Positions 1 through 9,127 of a DNA stretch of 64,000 nucleotides are shown piece after piece; the stretch's first letter is position 1; every line of letters begins with the position of its first letter. The position numbers were made by a program, and so were the translations under genes. The notes below the pieces were generated by a model. It ran no database searches, had not been told where the DNA came from, and was given only the letters and a program-made list of their open reading frames with translations. Source of the DNA: Pseudomonas sp. Lineage in GTDB: Bacteria > Pseudomonadota > Gammaproteobacteria > Pseudomonadales > Pseudomonadaceae. The stretch covers positions 93,552 to 157,551 of the forward strand of contig NZ_JAGIBG010000016.1 of the NCBI RefSeq assembly GCF_017744435.1, written 5' to 3'.

Positions 1-306
1 AGCCTCAAGGGGCTGCGCATGGAGTACCGCTGGGGTGGGCCGATGGCGCTGACCTGGAACAGCGTGCCGGCGTTTGGCGAGGTGGATCGCGGGGTGTTCG
101 CGGCCTGTGGTTGTAATGGGCTGGGGGCGTCCAAGTCCAGTGCCGCTGGCATTGCAGCAGCTGATCAGGCACTGGGCGTGCGCAGCGAACTGGTGGAGAT
201 CTTCAGCGGTTTCGACAAACCGAAGCAGTTGCCGCCACAACCGTTCCTGACTATCGGTGCAAAGGCCAACATGAAGCTCAAGGAACTGCGGGCAGGGGAT
301 GAGTGA
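1..306 (+). CDS. FAD-dependent oxidoreductase, DAO family (C-terminal part)
   Basis: The reading frame is open from the first base, so only the last 101 residues of a longer protein are present. The fragment has the sequence GGPMALTWNSVPAFG followed by ACGCNGLGAS, which resembles the C-terminal FAD-binding part of DAO (glycine/D-amino acid oxidase) family flavoproteins that oxidise amines or amino acids. The substrate cannot be read from this part. It lies just upstream of a quaternary-amine cluster in the same direction, but a palindromic repeat and a regulator separate them, so an operon link is not shown. Confidence 0.75.
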   Translation, partial: SLKGLRMEYRWGGPMALTWNSVPAFGEVDRGVFAACGCNGLGASKSSAAGIAAADQALGVRSELVEIFSGFDKPKQLPPQPFLTIGAKANMKLKELRAGDE

Positions 307-318
307 GGTACCTAAAAG

Positions 319-436
319 GGGGCTGCTTTGCAGCCCATCGCAGGCAAGCCAGCTCCCACAGGGACCGCGCGATGCCTGACCCAGCGCAGTCCCTGTGGGA
401 GCTGGCTTGCCTGCGATGGGCCGCAAAGCGGCCCCC
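319..436. repeat. REP-type palindromic repeat pair
   Basis: Two arms face each other. The left arm (about 333-364, gcccatcgcaggcaagccag onward) is the reverse complement of the right arm (about 389-421), and outer GGCTGC / GCGGCC segments extend the pairing. The core ctcccacaggga/tccctgtgggag is the widespread P. putida REP core. It sits between the oxidoreductase stop and the next regulator and may also end transcription. Confidence 0.85.
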
Positions 437-499
437 ATCCGCTAATTCGACAGGCATTTTCTCGTATCATCAGGCCAACCCCTGCGAAGCGAGATCCAC

Positions 500-1507
500 G
501 TGTTCAACTTCCTGATCATCGTGTTCCCCTACTTCAACGCCGCCGCCACCACGGCGTTCGTCGACCCGTTCCGGGCCGCCAACTACCTGAGCGGGGAGAG
601 CCGCTTCCACTGGCAGTTCGCCTCGGTCGAGGGCGGCGGTATCCGCGCGTCCAACGGCATGGACCTGTTCACCCAGTCGCTGGCCAGCGTGCGCGACCAG
701 CCTTGGGACCTGGTCGTGGTTTCGTGCAGCTGGGCACCGGAGCAGCACCACAGCGCCCACCTGCAAGGGGCGCTGCGGGCCTGGGCCAGCAAGGGCTGCA
801 TGCTGGCCGGCCTGGACACCGGCACCTTCCTGCTGGCCGAAGCCGGCTTGCTGGCGGGGCGCCGGGCCACGGCGCACTATGAGCATATCGACGCCTTGCT
901 CGAACTGTACCCGGACGTGACCATCGTCGAGGACCTGTATGTCTTCGACCAGAACCGCATCACCTGTTGTGGCGGCGCGGCCTCCACGGATGCGGCGCTG
1001 CAGTTGATCCGTAACCTGCAGGGCGAAACCGTGGCCAACGAAGCGGCACGCTACGTGTTCCACCAGCAGTTCCGCCCTGGCAGCAGCCAGCAGAACCCGG
1101 AAGCCCGGCAACCGCTTGGGCACACCATTCCGCTGGCGGTCAGGCAAGCGATCAAGCTGATGGAGCGGCACCTGGAAGAGGTGATCAGCATCCCCGACCT
1201 GTGCGAGCAGGTGGGTATTTCCCAACGGCAGCTCGATCGCCTGTTCCGCCAGGTGGTGCACAAGAGCCCGGCCTTGTACTACCGCGACATCCGCCTGGAC
1301 CGGGCGCGTGGCCTGGTGACCCAGACCGACCTGGCGCTGACCAAGGTCGGGGTCGCGTCGGGCTTCCCCAACCAATCGCATTTCTGCCGCATCTACCGCG
1401 AACGCTTCGGCCTGACCCCGCGCCAGGATCGTCAGGAAGGGCGGGTGCCGTTCGACTACCGGGCTTGGCCAATGCACCAGCAGGGCAAGCCCGCTGGTCG
1501 CCAATAG
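500..1507 (+). CDS. GlxA/GbdR-type transcriptional regulator (GATase1-like domain plus AraC HTH)
   Basis: A 335-residue regulator with a GTG start. Residues about 1-190 form a DJ-1/PfpI-like sensor domain. The usual Cys-Thr-Gly nucleophile elbow reads Asp106-Thr-Gly, so the domain probably binds a ligand rather than acting as an enzyme. Residues about 215-315 are an AraC HTH pair, ending in the typical SGFPNQSHFCRIYRERFGLTP block. In Pseudomonas this architecture includes GbdR, CdhR and SouR, which activate betaine, carnitine and sarcosine genes. Its place upstream of a quaternary-amine cluster suggests that it is the activator of that cluster; this is inference. Confidence 0.88.
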   Translation: MFNFLIIVFPYFNAAATTAFVDPFRAANYLSGESRFHWQFASVEGGGIRASNGMDLFTQSLASVRDQPWDLVVVSCSWAPEQHHSAHLQGALRAWASKGCMLAGLDTGTFLLAEAGLLAGRRATAHYEHIDALLELYPDVTIVEDLYVFDQNRITCCGGAASTDAALQLIRNLQGETVANEAARYVFHQQFRPGSSQQNPEARQPLGHTIPLAVRQAIKLMERHLEEVISIPDLCEQVGISQRQLDRLFRQVVHKSPALYYRDIRLDRARGLVTQTDLALTKVGVASGFPNQSHFCRIYRERFGLTPRQDRQEGRVPFDYRAWPMHQQGKPAGRQ

Positions 1508-1651
1508 AGGGCTCATGCCTAAAAACGACAATGGCGAAAACTGAATAAAACACGGCGTAATTTGCACATTTAATCCCCCCGGCCCGGATCACTATCAACG
1601 CCACAGAGCAGGCAAAACCCCATTGCCTGTAACAATAAAAGGGCCGTTGAC

Positions 1652-2794
1652 ATGTCTGATCTGATCCATCCTCGCCAATTCGAATCGATCAAGCAGGGGT
1701 ATGACCCGGACCCGCTGCGCTCCCAGTCCCTGCGTGCCGAGGCTTATGTCGACCCGGAGTGGTTCCGCCTCGATCAGCAGGCCATTCTCGCCAAGAGCTG
1801 GCAGTGGGTGTGCCACGTGGAAAAGGTCCGTGAGCCCGGTGCCTATACCACGGTGGACATCGCCGGTCACCCGATTGCGGTAGTGCGCGACCAGGAAGGC
1901 GTGCTGCGTGCCTTCTACAACGTCTGCAAGCATCGCGCTCACCCGGTGCTGCAAGGTGAAGGCAAGACCCGGCGCATCGTCTGCCCGTACCATTCCTGGT
2001 GCTATGGCCTCAACGGCGGGCTGGTCGCCGCGCCCCATGTCGGCGGGCTCAAGGACTTCAACAAGGAAGAGATTCACCTGACCCCGGTGCAGGTCGAGGA
2101 GTTCTGCGGCTTCGTCTACGTCAACCTCGACCCGCAGGCCACGCCGCTGCGCGAGCAGTCCGGCGACCTGGCCAAGGAGATCCTGCACTGGGCGCCGGAT
2201 ATCGAGAAACTGACCTTCGCCCACCGCCTGACCTACGAGATCAAGTCCAACTGGAAGAACGTGGTCGACAACTTCCTCGAGTGCTACCACTGCCCGACCG
2301 CGCACAAGGACTTCTGCACCCTGGTCGACATGGACACCTACAAGGTGCAGACCCACGGTATCTATTCCAGCCACATGGCTGAAGCCGGCAAGGGCCAGAA
2401 CTCGGCCTACGACGTGTCCAAGGCCAGCGTGCGCACCCATGCGGTGTGGTGGCTGTGGCCCAATACCTGCCTGATGCGCTACCCCGGGCGCAGCTCGATG
2501 ATCGTGCTGAACATCGTGCCCATGGGCCCTGACCGTACCTTCGAGACCTACGACTTCTTCCTCGAAACCCCTGAACCGGACGACATGGAAAAAGAGGCCA
2601 TCCGCTACCTGGATGAAGTGCTGCAGGTCGAAGACATCTCGCTGGTGGAGAACGTCCAGCGCGGCATGCAGACCCCGGCCTTCGACCAGGGCCGGATCGT
2701 CACCGACCCGAACGGCTCGGGTAAATCCGAGCATGCCTTGCACCACTTCCATGGCCTGGTACTGGACGCCTATGCGCGCTGCGTGAAGCCATGA
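1652..2794 (+). CDS. Rieske non-heme iron oxygenase, alpha subunit, candidate quaternary-amine oxygenase
   Basis: A 380-residue Rieske oxygenase. The 2Fe-2S ligands are Cys92-X-His94 and Cys111-X2-His114 (CPYHSW). The mononuclear iron site is His213 and His218 in ECYHCPTAH, with Asp328 as the likely third ligand. The bridging position is Glu210 (FLECYH). CntA-type carnitine oxygenases have Glu there, while classical ring-hydroxylating oxygenases have Asp. The family takes electrons from a reductase, and a suitable one is encoded at 7670-8620 in the same cluster. The stop overlaps the next start by 4 bp (ATGA), showing translational coupling. It is clearly different from the CntA at 31440. The substrate is unknown; N-demethylation or C-N cleavage of a betaine-like compound is inferred. 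Confidence 0.85.
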   Translation: MSDLIHPRQFESIKQGYDPDPLRSQSLRAEAYVDPEWFRLDQQAILAKSWQWVCHVEKVREPGAYTTVDIAGHPIAVVRDQEGVLRAFYNVCKHRAHPVLQGEGKTRRIVCPYHSWCYGLNGGLVAAPHVGGLKDFNKEEIHLTPVQVEEFCGFVYVNLDPQATPLREQSGDLAKEILHWAPDIEKLTFAHRLTYEIKSNWKNVVDNFLECYHCPTAHKDFCTLVDMDTYKVQTHGIYSSHMAEAGKGQNSAYDVSKASVRTHAVWWLWPNTCLMRYPGRSSMIVLNIVPMGPDRTFETYDFFLETPEPDDMEKEAIRYLDEVLQVEDISLVENVQRGMQTPAFDQGRIVTDPNGSGKSEHALHHFHGLVLDAYARCVKP

Positions 2795-3546
2795 GCGGCG
2801 GCCTGATCGGCAAGGTGGCGCTGGTCACCGGCGCCACCGGCGGCATCGGCCGCGCGGTGTGCGAGCGCCTGCTCAAGGAAGGGGCGCTGGTCTATGCCGC
2901 CGACCTTTCCCAGCAGCATCCGGTGCCGGGGGCGACGGCGCTGCAGCTGAATGTCGCCGACGAGGCCCAGGTGCAGGCGGCGATGCAGCAGGTGGCACGG
3001 GAGCAGGGGCGGCTCGATGTGCTGGTGAACGCCGCCGGTATCGAAGTGGAGCACACCATCGAGCACACCAGCCTGGAGGTGTGGAACCGGGTGTTCGCGG
3101 TCAACGTCACCGGCACCTTCCTGGTCAGCAAGCACGCCTTGCCGTTGCTGCGCGAAAGCAGCGGGGCCAGCGTGATCAACTTCGGCTCCTACGACGGCTT
3201 CATTGCCGACCCGGGGCTCGCGGCGTACTGCGCCAGCAAAGGCGCGGTGCATGCGCTGACCCGGGCCATGGCCTGCGACCACGGCCCCGAGGGTATCCGC
3301 GTCAATGCGGTGTGCCCCGGCTACATCGACACGCCGATGCTGCGCAGCTTCTTCCAGGACCACGGTGATATCGCCAGCCTGGAAAGCGCGGTGCGCGATG
3401 TGCACCCGACCCGGCGCTACGGCACCCCGGCCGATGTCGCCAACCTCGTGTACTGGCTGGCCAGTGACGAGGCCCGCTATGCCAGCGGCCAGTTGTGGGT
3501 CCTCGATGGCGGCCTGACCGCCCAAGTCCAACAAATGAAACTGTGA
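2791..3546 (+). CDS. Short-chain dehydrogenase/reductase (SDR)
   Basis: A 251-residue classical SDR. The cofactor motif is TGATGGIG (residues 13-20), followed by NAAG (80-83). The catalytic residues are Ser133, Tyr146 and Lys150 in YCASK. The C-terminus has the usual GQLWVLDGGL block. It should interconvert an alcohol and a ketone or aldehyde with NAD(P). The start overlaps the Rieske gene by 4 bp, and the beta-keto acid cleavage gene follows after 8 bp, so the three are co-transcribed. The substrate is not readable. Confidence 0.88.
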   Translation: MSGGLIGKVALVTGATGGIGRAVCERLLKEGALVYAADLSQQHPVPGATALQLNVADEAQVQAAMQQVAREQGRLDVLVNAAGIEVEHTIEHTSLEVWNRVFAVNVTGTFLVSKHALPLLRESSGASVINFGSYDGFIADPGLAAYCASKGAVHALTRAMACDHGPEGIRVNAVCPGYIDTPMLRSFFQDHGDIASLESAVRDVHPTRRYGTPADVANLVYWLASDEARYASGQLWVLDGGLTAQVQQMKL

Positions 3547-3554
3547 GCCTCGCC

Positions 3555-4484
3555 ATGCCAAAATCCGTCATCATCACCTGCGCCACCACCGGTGGCGTGC
3601 ACACCCCGACCATGTCGGAATACCTGCCGATCACCCCGCAGGAAATCGCCGATTCTTCCATCGAGGCCGCCGAGGCCGGGGCTTCGATCATCCACCTGCA
3701 TGCCCGCAACCCCGAGACCGGCAAGCCGGACCCGCGCCCGGAGCTGTTCCAGGATTTCATGGGGCAGATCCACCGCCAGAGCGATGCGGTACTGAACGTT
3801 TCCACCGGCGGCGGCCTGGGCATGACCCGCGAGGAGCGCCTGCGTGCGGCGCTGGCGGTGAGCCCGGAGATGGCCTCGCTGAACGTCGGTTCGATGAACT
3901 TCGGCATCTTCCCGATGAAGGCCAAGTATTCGAACTGGAAGCATGACTGGGAACCGGCCTTCCTCGACAGCACCCGCGACTTCATCTTCCGCAACACCTT
4001 TGCCGACATCGAATACATCGTCAAGGAGCTGGGCGAAGGCCACGGTACCCGCTTCGAATTCGAATGCTACGACCTGGGCCACCTGTACAACCTGGCGTGG
4101 GTGATCGACCAGGGCTGGGTCAAGCCACCGTTCCTGATCCAGATCGTGTTCGGTGTGCTGGGGGGCGTGGGCGCCGACCTGGACAACCTGATGCACATGC
4201 ACACCGTGGCGCAGAAGCTGTTCGGCAAGGATTACGAATGGTCGGTGCTGGCGGCAGGCAAGAACCAGATGGCCTTTGCCACCCAGGCGGCAATGCTCGG
4301 CGGCAACGTGCGGGTCGGCCTGGAAGACAGCCTGTTCATCGGTGCTGGCGAGAAGGCCAGGAGCAATGCCGAACAGGTGCTGAAGATCCGCTCGATCATC
4401 GAAAACCTCGGGCTCAAGGTGGCCACGCCTGCAGAAGCCCGGGCGCGCCTGGGCTTGAAAGGGCGCGACAAGATCACCTTGTGA
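3555..4484 (+). CDS. Beta-keto acid cleavage enzyme (BKACE/DUF849), CdhC-like
   Basis: A 309-residue protein of the DUF849 family. These zinc enzymes condense a beta-keto acid with acetyl-CoA and release acetoacetate and a new acyl-CoA. The member CdhC acts on 3-dehydrocarnitine to give betainyl-CoA. The N-terminal HLHAR motif (His47, His49) supplies zinc ligands, and the VSTGGG loop is present. The ATG at 3555 was chosen; an upstream in-frame codon lies inside the preceding SDR. The nearby carnitine-dehydrogenase-like and thioesterase genes support a betaine-type substrate. Confidence 0.88.
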   Translation: MPKSVIITCATTGGVHTPTMSEYLPITPQEIADSSIEAAEAGASIIHLHARNPETGKPDPRPELFQDFMGQIHRQSDAVLNVSTGGGLGMTREERLRAALAVSPEMASLNVGSMNFGIFPMKAKYSNWKHDWEPAFLDSTRDFIFRNTFADIEYIVKELGEGHGTRFEFECYDLGHLYNLAWVIDQGWVKPPFLIQIVFGVLGGVGADLDNLMHMHTVAQKLFGKDYEWSVLAAGKNQMAFATQAAMLGGNVRVGLEDSLFIGAGEKARSNAEQVLKIRSIIENLGLKVATPAEARARLGLKGRDKITL

Positions 4485-4503
4485 TTCGCGATGGGGATAC
4501 GCC

Positions 4504-5925
4504 ATGCATAACAAAATGTTGATCAACGGCGAGCTCGTCGAGGGCGCCGCTGCGCCCTTGACTGTCATCGACCCGGCCACCGGGGAAGCGATTGTCAGCG
4601 TCGGCCAGGCGGATGACGCTCAGCTGGACTGCGCCGTGCGCAGCGCCCATGAAGCCTTCGAGTCGTATTCGCAGACCACCCCGGCGCAGCGCGCCGCGCT
4701 GCTGCAGGACATTGCCGGGGTCATCGAGGCCCATGCCGAAGAACTGGCCGCACTGGAAAGCCAGAACGTCGGCAAGCCCTGGCCATCGGCACTCAATGAC
4801 GAGATGCCGCTGACCCTCGACACCTTCCGTTTCTTTGCCGGTGCAGCCCGCACCCTGGCCGGTGTCGCGGCGGGCGAGTATGTGGCCGGGCACACCAGCC
4901 TGATCCGGCGCGACCCGATCGGCCCGGTGGCGGCCATCGCGCCGTGGAACTACCCGCTGATGATGGCCGCCTGGAAGCTGGCAGCACCGCTGGCGGCCGG
5001 TTGCAGCGTAGTGCTCAAGCCTTCCGAGGTGACCCCGCTGTCGACCTTGCGGCTGGGGCAGCTGCTGGCGGACGTGGTGCCCAAGGGCGTCATCAATATC
5101 GTCCACGGGGTGGGCAGTTCCACCGGGGCCCGGCTGATCAATGCCGAGGGCATCGAAGCCGTGAGCATCACCGGTTCGCCAGCCACCGGCAGCGCAGCCA
5201 TGCGCGCTGCTGCGCAACAGATGCGCCAGGTGCATGTCGAGCTGGGTGGCAAGGCACCGGTCATCGTCTATGAGGATGCCGACATCGAAAAATTGGTCGC
5301 CACCTTGCGTGCCACGGCGTTCTTCAATGCCGGCCAGGATTGCGCCCAGCCTTGCCGGGTGCTGGTGGCCAGCAAGGTCTATGACCGCGTGGTCAGTGCC
5401 CTGGCCGAAGCGGCGGCGACGATCAAGGTCGGTGCGCCCAGGGCCGCCGGCACAGAGATGGGGCCGCTGGTGACCGAACTGCACCGGCAACGGGTGGCCG
5501 GTTTCTTCGAGCGCGCCCGGGCCTATGCCGAGGTGGTGACGGGGGGCACGGTCGAGCCCGGCGGCGGGTTCTTCTACAGCCCGACCGTGATTGCCGATGT
5601 CGACCATCACGCGGAAATCGCCACCCAGGAACTGTTCGGCCCGGTGATTTCGGTGTCGCGCTTCACTGAAGGGCAAGACCCGGTCGCGATCGCCAACGCC
5701 ACCCGCTATGGCCTGGCCTCGTCGCTGTGGACCCGTGACAGTGGCCGCGCCATGGCGGCCAGCAGCCGCCTGCGCTACGGCTTCACCTGGGTCAACACCC
5801 ACGGTGTGGCCACGCCGGAAATGCCCTGGGCCGCAATGAAAGGCTCAGGCCACGGTTGTGACATGTCGGTGTTCGCGCTCGACGCCTACACCAGCGTTCG
5901 CCACGTCATGCTCGCGCACGGGTGA
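4504..5925 (+). CDS. Aldehyde dehydrogenase, aminobutyraldehyde/betaine aldehyde-like
   Basis: A 473-residue NAD(P)-dependent aldehyde dehydrogenase. It has PWNYP at 147-151, the catalytic Glu246 in VELGGK and the nucleophile Cys280 in NAGQDC. The general shape is that of gamma-aminobutyraldehyde or betaine aldehyde dehydrogenases. In this cluster it could oxidise the aldehyde left after the Rieske oxygenase removes an amine, or a trimethylaminobutyraldehyde-type compound; both are inference. The gene follows the beta-keto acid cleavage gene by 19 bp. Confidence 0.87.
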   Translation: MHNKMLINGELVEGAAAPLTVIDPATGEAIVSVGQADDAQLDCAVRSAHEAFESYSQTTPAQRAALLQDIAGVIEAHAEELAALESQNVGKPWPSALNDEMPLTLDTFRFFAGAARTLAGVAAGEYVAGHTSLIRRDPIGPVAAIAPWNYPLMMAAWKLAAPLAAGCSVVLKPSEVTPLSTLRLGQLLADVVPKGVINIVHGVGSSTGARLINAEGIEAVSITGSPATGSAAMRAAAQQMRQVHVELGGKAPVIVYEDADIEKLVATLRATAFFNAGQDCAQPCRVLVASKVYDRVVSALAEAAATIKVGAPRAAGTEMGPLVTELHRQRVAGFFERARAYAEVVTGGTVEPGGGFFYSPTVIADVDHHAEIATQELFGPVISVSRFTEGQDPVAIANATRYGLASSLWTRDSGRAMAASSRLRYGFTWVNTHGVATPEMPWAAMKGSGHGCDMSVFALDAYTSVRHVMLAHG

Positions 5926-5930
5926 CCCAC

Positions 5931-6680
5931 ATGGACAAATCAGCAGTGATCGTGACCGGTGGCAGCCGTGGCATCGGCCTGGCCATCGTCGAGAAATTCT
6001 TCGCCCAAGGGCGCCAGGTCGTCACCTGCGGGCGTGGCGCCAGGCCACGGCATCTGGACAGTGCGGTGGAGTGGGTGCAGGCCGATGTGGCCCGCCCGGA
6101 GGATGCCCGCTACATCGTAGAACGTGCCGAACAGCGCTTTGGCCGCGTGGGCATCCTGGTCAACAACGCCGGCGTGCAAGTCGAGAAGACCGTGCTGGAA
6201 AGCACCGACGCCGATTGGGAGGAGGTGATGGGCATCAACGCCCGCGGCACCTTCAACCTGTGCCGGGCGGTGTTGCCGGGCATGGTCCAGTGCGGCGGCA
6301 CCATCATCAACCTGGGTTCGATCTCCGGGCAGAGCGCCGACCCGTCCATGGCCCTCTACAACGCGTCCAAGGCCTTCGTGCATGGGCTGACCCGCTCCAT
6401 TGCCGTCGACCACGGCCCGCGGGTGCGCTGCAACGCGGTCTGCCCCGGCTGGATCATGACGGCGATGGCCGAGGACGCCTTTGCCATGGCCGCCGACCCG
6501 GCAAAAGCCAAGGCCGACGCCCTGGCGCGCCACCCGGCAGGCCGCTTTGGCCAGCCTGACGATATTGCCGAGACCGTGGCCTGGCTGGCCTCTGACGCGG
6601 CGCGTTTCATTACCGGGCAGTGCTTCGTCGTCGACGGCGGCCTGACCAGTGCATCCCCCCTGCAACCGAGGTTCTTCTGA
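5931..6680 (+). CDS. Short-chain dehydrogenase/reductase (second SDR of the cluster)
   Basis: A 249-residue classical SDR. TGGSRGIG is at 9-16 and NNAG at 78-81, with the catalytic residues Ser130, Tyr143 and Lys147 (YNASK). The ATG at 5931 is preceded by a weak GGTGA. A GTG at 5922, overlapping the upstream stop as GTGA, is an alternative start that adds three residues. It is about as divergent from the SDR at 2791 as unrelated family members, so the two probably act on different intermediates. The stop overlaps the next start by one base. Confidence 0.86.
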   Translation: MDKSAVIVTGGSRGIGLAIVEKFFAQGRQVVTCGRGARPRHLDSAVEWVQADVARPEDARYIVERAEQRFGRVGILVNNAGVQVEKTVLESTDADWEEVMGINARGTFNLCRAVLPGMVQCGGTIINLGSISGQSADPSMALYNASKAFVHGLTRSIAVDHGPRVRCNAVCPGWIMTAMAEDAFAMAADPAKAKADALARHPAGRFGQPDDIAETVAWLASDAARFITGQCFVVDGGLTSASPLQPRFF

Positions 6681-7612
6681 TGAGTGAATTCCAAAATGTC
6701 GCGGTGATTGGCGCGGGTGTGATCGGTGCCAGCTGGGCCGCGCTGTTTCTGGCCTCCGGGCGCAATGTGGCCGTGTATGACCCGTCGCCGACCATGGAGG
6801 CCGATGTCCGCAGCTACATCGACAACGCCTGGCCGACCCTGCGCGAGCTGGGCCTGGCCGATGCCGAGCCAGGCCAGTTGAGTTTCCATGGCGATGTTGC
6901 CAGCGCCGTGGCGGGGGCGGATTTCATCCAGGAAAGCGTGCCGGAGCGCATCGCCATCAAGCATGAGCTGTTCGCCAAGCTGGAAGCGGCCCTCAAACCC
7001 GGTGCCATCGTCGCGTCGTCCGCTTCCGGCCTGCGCCTGGGCGAGATGCAGGCGGGTTGGCAGAACCCGTCGCACTTCATCCTCGGCCATCCGTTCAACC
7101 CGCCGCACCTGATCCCGCTGGTCGAGGTCATGGGCAACGACAAGACAGCGGCCGGTGTGGTCGAGCAGGCCGAGCGCTTCTATGCGCTGGTCGGCAAGGT
7201 GACCATCCGGGTCAACCGTGAAGTGAAGGGGCATGTTGCCAACCGCCTGCAGGCCGCGTTGTGGCGCGAGGCCATTCACCTGGTCAAGAGCGGCGTGGCC
7301 AGTGTGGAAGACGTCGACAAGGCGGTCTGGGCAGGGCCTGGCCTGCGCTGGGCGGCCATGGGGCCGACCTTGCTGTTCCACCTTGGCGGCGGGTCGGAAG
7401 GCCTGAGTTCGTTCTGCCAGAAGTACACCGAGAGCTTCCACGGCTGGTGGGACGACCTGGGCGACCCTCGCCTCGATGCGCAGACGGCTTCGATGCTGGT
7501 CGAGGGCGTGCACGATGAGGCCGGTGAGCACAGCTGGGCGACCCTTGCCACGCAGCGGGACGAACTGATCACCCGCATGTTGAAGGCGACCACGCCGCTT
7601 CGGCGCGGTTGA
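6680..7612 (+). CDS. L-carnitine dehydrogenase-like 3-hydroxyacyl dehydrogenase (CdhA family)
   Basis: A 310-residue member of the 3-hydroxyacyl-CoA dehydrogenase fold. The NAD motif GAGVIG is at 11-16, and the catalytic block GHPFNPPHLIPLVEV contains His137 and Glu149. Size and layout match the CdhA carnitine dehydrogenases, which oxidise the 3-hydroxyl of L-carnitine to 3-dehydrocarnitine without CoA. The AGLRW-type segment, here GPGLRWAAMGP, is also shared with CdhA. Together with the beta-keto acid cleavage enzyme and the thioesterase it could make a full carnitine-to-betaine route, or act on a related hydroxy-betaine. The start overlaps the preceding SDR stop by one base. Confidence 0.82.
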   Translation: MSEFQNVAVIGAGVIGASWAALFLASGRNVAVYDPSPTMEADVRSYIDNAWPTLRELGLADAEPGQLSFHGDVASAVAGADFIQESVPERIAIKHELFAKLEAALKPGAIVASSASGLRLGEMQAGWQNPSHFILGHPFNPPHLIPLVEVMGNDKTAAGVVEQAERFYALVGKVTIRVNREVKGHVANRLQAALWREAIHLVKSGVASVEDVDKAVWAGPGLRWAAMGPTLLFHLGGGSEGLSSFCQKYTESFHGWWDDLGDPRLDAQTASMLVEGVHDEAGEHSWATLATQRDELITRMLKATTPLRRG

Positions 7613-7669
7613 GAGTCGGCCCGAGGCCCTCCAGGCTTCGGGCCAGTTTGCCGCAGTGTGAGGTTTGCC

Positions 7670-8620
7670 ATGCCTGAACAATTGACCCTACAAATAACCG
7701 ACCTGATTGCCGAGGCCAAAGGCGTCGTGGTCATCGAGCTGCGTTCGCCGGATGGGGCAGCATTGCCGCCGTTCAAGCCCGGTGCCCATATCGAGCTGCA
7801 TCTGCCGGGCGAACTGGTACGCCAGTATTCGCTGTGCAATGACGCCCGCGATACCCATCGCTACTGCGTGGGCGTTGGCCTGTCGCCCGTCAGCCGCGGC
7901 GGCTCCCGGCATGTGCATCAGTCGCTGCGGGTGGGCGACACGCTGACAGTCAGCGCGCCGCGCAACCATTTCCCGCTGGAGGAAGACGCCCCGGGTTTCG
8001 TGTTCTTTGCGGGCGGCATCGGTATCACGCCGGTCTGGTCGATGATCCAGTGGTGCGAGGCCAATCAGCGTCCGTGGCATCTGTACTACGTAGTACGCAG
8101 TCGCCAGCGGGCAGCGTTTCTGGAGGCGCTGCAGCCTTTTGCCGATCGGGTCACCTTGCATGCCGATGACGAGGTCGGTGGGCTGTTCGATATCACTGCA
8201 GCCATCGGCCAGCAGCCTGCCAATGTGCATTTCTACACCTGCGGCCCGACCCCCTTCATGCTCGCGGTCGAAGCCGCCGCGCGCGGTTACCCCGAAGAGC
8301 AGGTGCATTTCGAGTGGTTTACCCCGAAGGAGCCGAAGACCACGGCAACCGACAAGCCCTTTACCGTCCAGTTGGCACGCAGCGGCAAGGCCTTCGAAGT
8401 GCCCGCGGACCAAAACATTCTCCAGGTGCTGGAAGCCAACGGCCTGCGCGTGGAAAGTTCGTGCCGGGAGGGTACCTGCGCCTCATGCGAAACCTGTGTG
8501 CTGGACGGCGCGCCGGACCATCGCGACAGCGTGCTGACGCCGGCCGAGCGCAAGAACAACGACGTGATGATGATCTGCGTGTCCCGCGCACTGTCGCAAA
8601 CACTGGTGCTCGACCTCTGA
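7670..8620 (+). CDS. Oxygenase reductase: FAD and NAD domains with C-terminal 2Fe-2S ferredoxin
   Basis: A 316-residue class IA (phthalate-dioxygenase-reductase-like) oxygenase reductase. The flavin-binding RQYSL is at 51-55 and the nicotinamide-binding GGIGITP at 115-121. The C-terminal ferredoxin cysteines are Cys265, Cys270, Cys273 and Cys303. It should pass electrons from NAD(P)H to a Rieske oxygenase, most simply the one at 1652. The ATG at 7670 follows a GAGG at a spacing of 7. It resembles CntB at 32669 in architecture but is clearly divergent. The oxygenase and reductase are separated by five genes, which is unusual for such partners. Confidence 0.88.
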   Translation: MPEQLTLQITDLIAEAKGVVVIELRSPDGAALPPFKPGAHIELHLPGELVRQYSLCNDARDTHRYCVGVGLSPVSRGGSRHVHQSLRVGDTLTVSAPRNHFPLEEDAPGFVFFAGGIGITPVWSMIQWCEANQRPWHLYYVVRSRQRAAFLEALQPFADRVTLHADDEVGGLFDITAAIGQQPANVHFYTCGPTPFMLAVEAAARGYPEEQVHFEWFTPKEPKTTATDKPFTVQLARSGKAFEVPADQNILQVLEANGLRVESSCREGTCASCETCVLDGAPDHRDSVLTPAERKNNDVMMICVSRALSQTLVLDL

Positions 8621-8653
8621 GTCGAACGCCATGACTTCTGCAAGGAACTGTTC

Positions 8654-9127
8654 GTGAACAACCTGCTGCTGATTCACCAGGCCACCATCGGCGAAGACTG
8701 GATCGACTACAACGGGCACCTGCGCGATGCCTTCTACTTTCTGCTGTTCAGCCATGCCACCGATGCGCTGATGGATCACATCGGCCTCGACGCCGACGGC
8801 CGGGCCCTCTACGGCCATACGCTGTACACGCTGGAGGCCCATATCAACTACCTGAGCGAAACCCGGCTAGGGGAGGAGGTGCAAGTGTTTACCCAGGTGA
8901 TCGACCATGACAGCAAGCGCCTGCACATCGTCCATCACCTGTATCGCCCCAAGGATGGAGAACTGCTGGCTGCCAGCGAGCAGATGCTCATGAACATCGC
9001 TAGCGAAGCCGGTCGTGCGGCGAAGTTCGCCACGTCCGTCGAAGCGAAGATCAGCGCGATCTTCCAGGCCCATCGAACGCTGACGCGCCCCGGCTACTGT
9101 GGCCGCGTCATCGGTATTCGCCGTTAG
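8654..9127 (+). CDS. Hotdog-fold thioesterase, betainyl-CoA thioesterase (CdhB)-like
   Basis: A 157-residue hotdog-fold protein with a GTG start preceded by AAGGA. The block DYNGHLRDAFY (from residue 19) matches the 4-hydroxybenzoyl-CoA-thioesterase subgroup that includes CdhB, which hydrolyses betainyl-CoA to glycine betaine and CoA. This is the step expected after a DUF849 enzyme acting on a dehydrocarnitine-like acid. Gene order supports the role; the exact acyl group is not proven. Confidence 0.8.
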   Translation: MNNLLLIHQATIGEDWIDYNGHLRDAFYFLLFSHATDALMDHIGLDADGRALYGHTLYTLEAHINYLSETRLGEEVQVFTQVIDHDSKRLHIVHHLYRPKDGELLAASEQMLMNIASEAGRAAKFATSVEAKISAIFQAHRTLTRPGYCGRVIGIRR

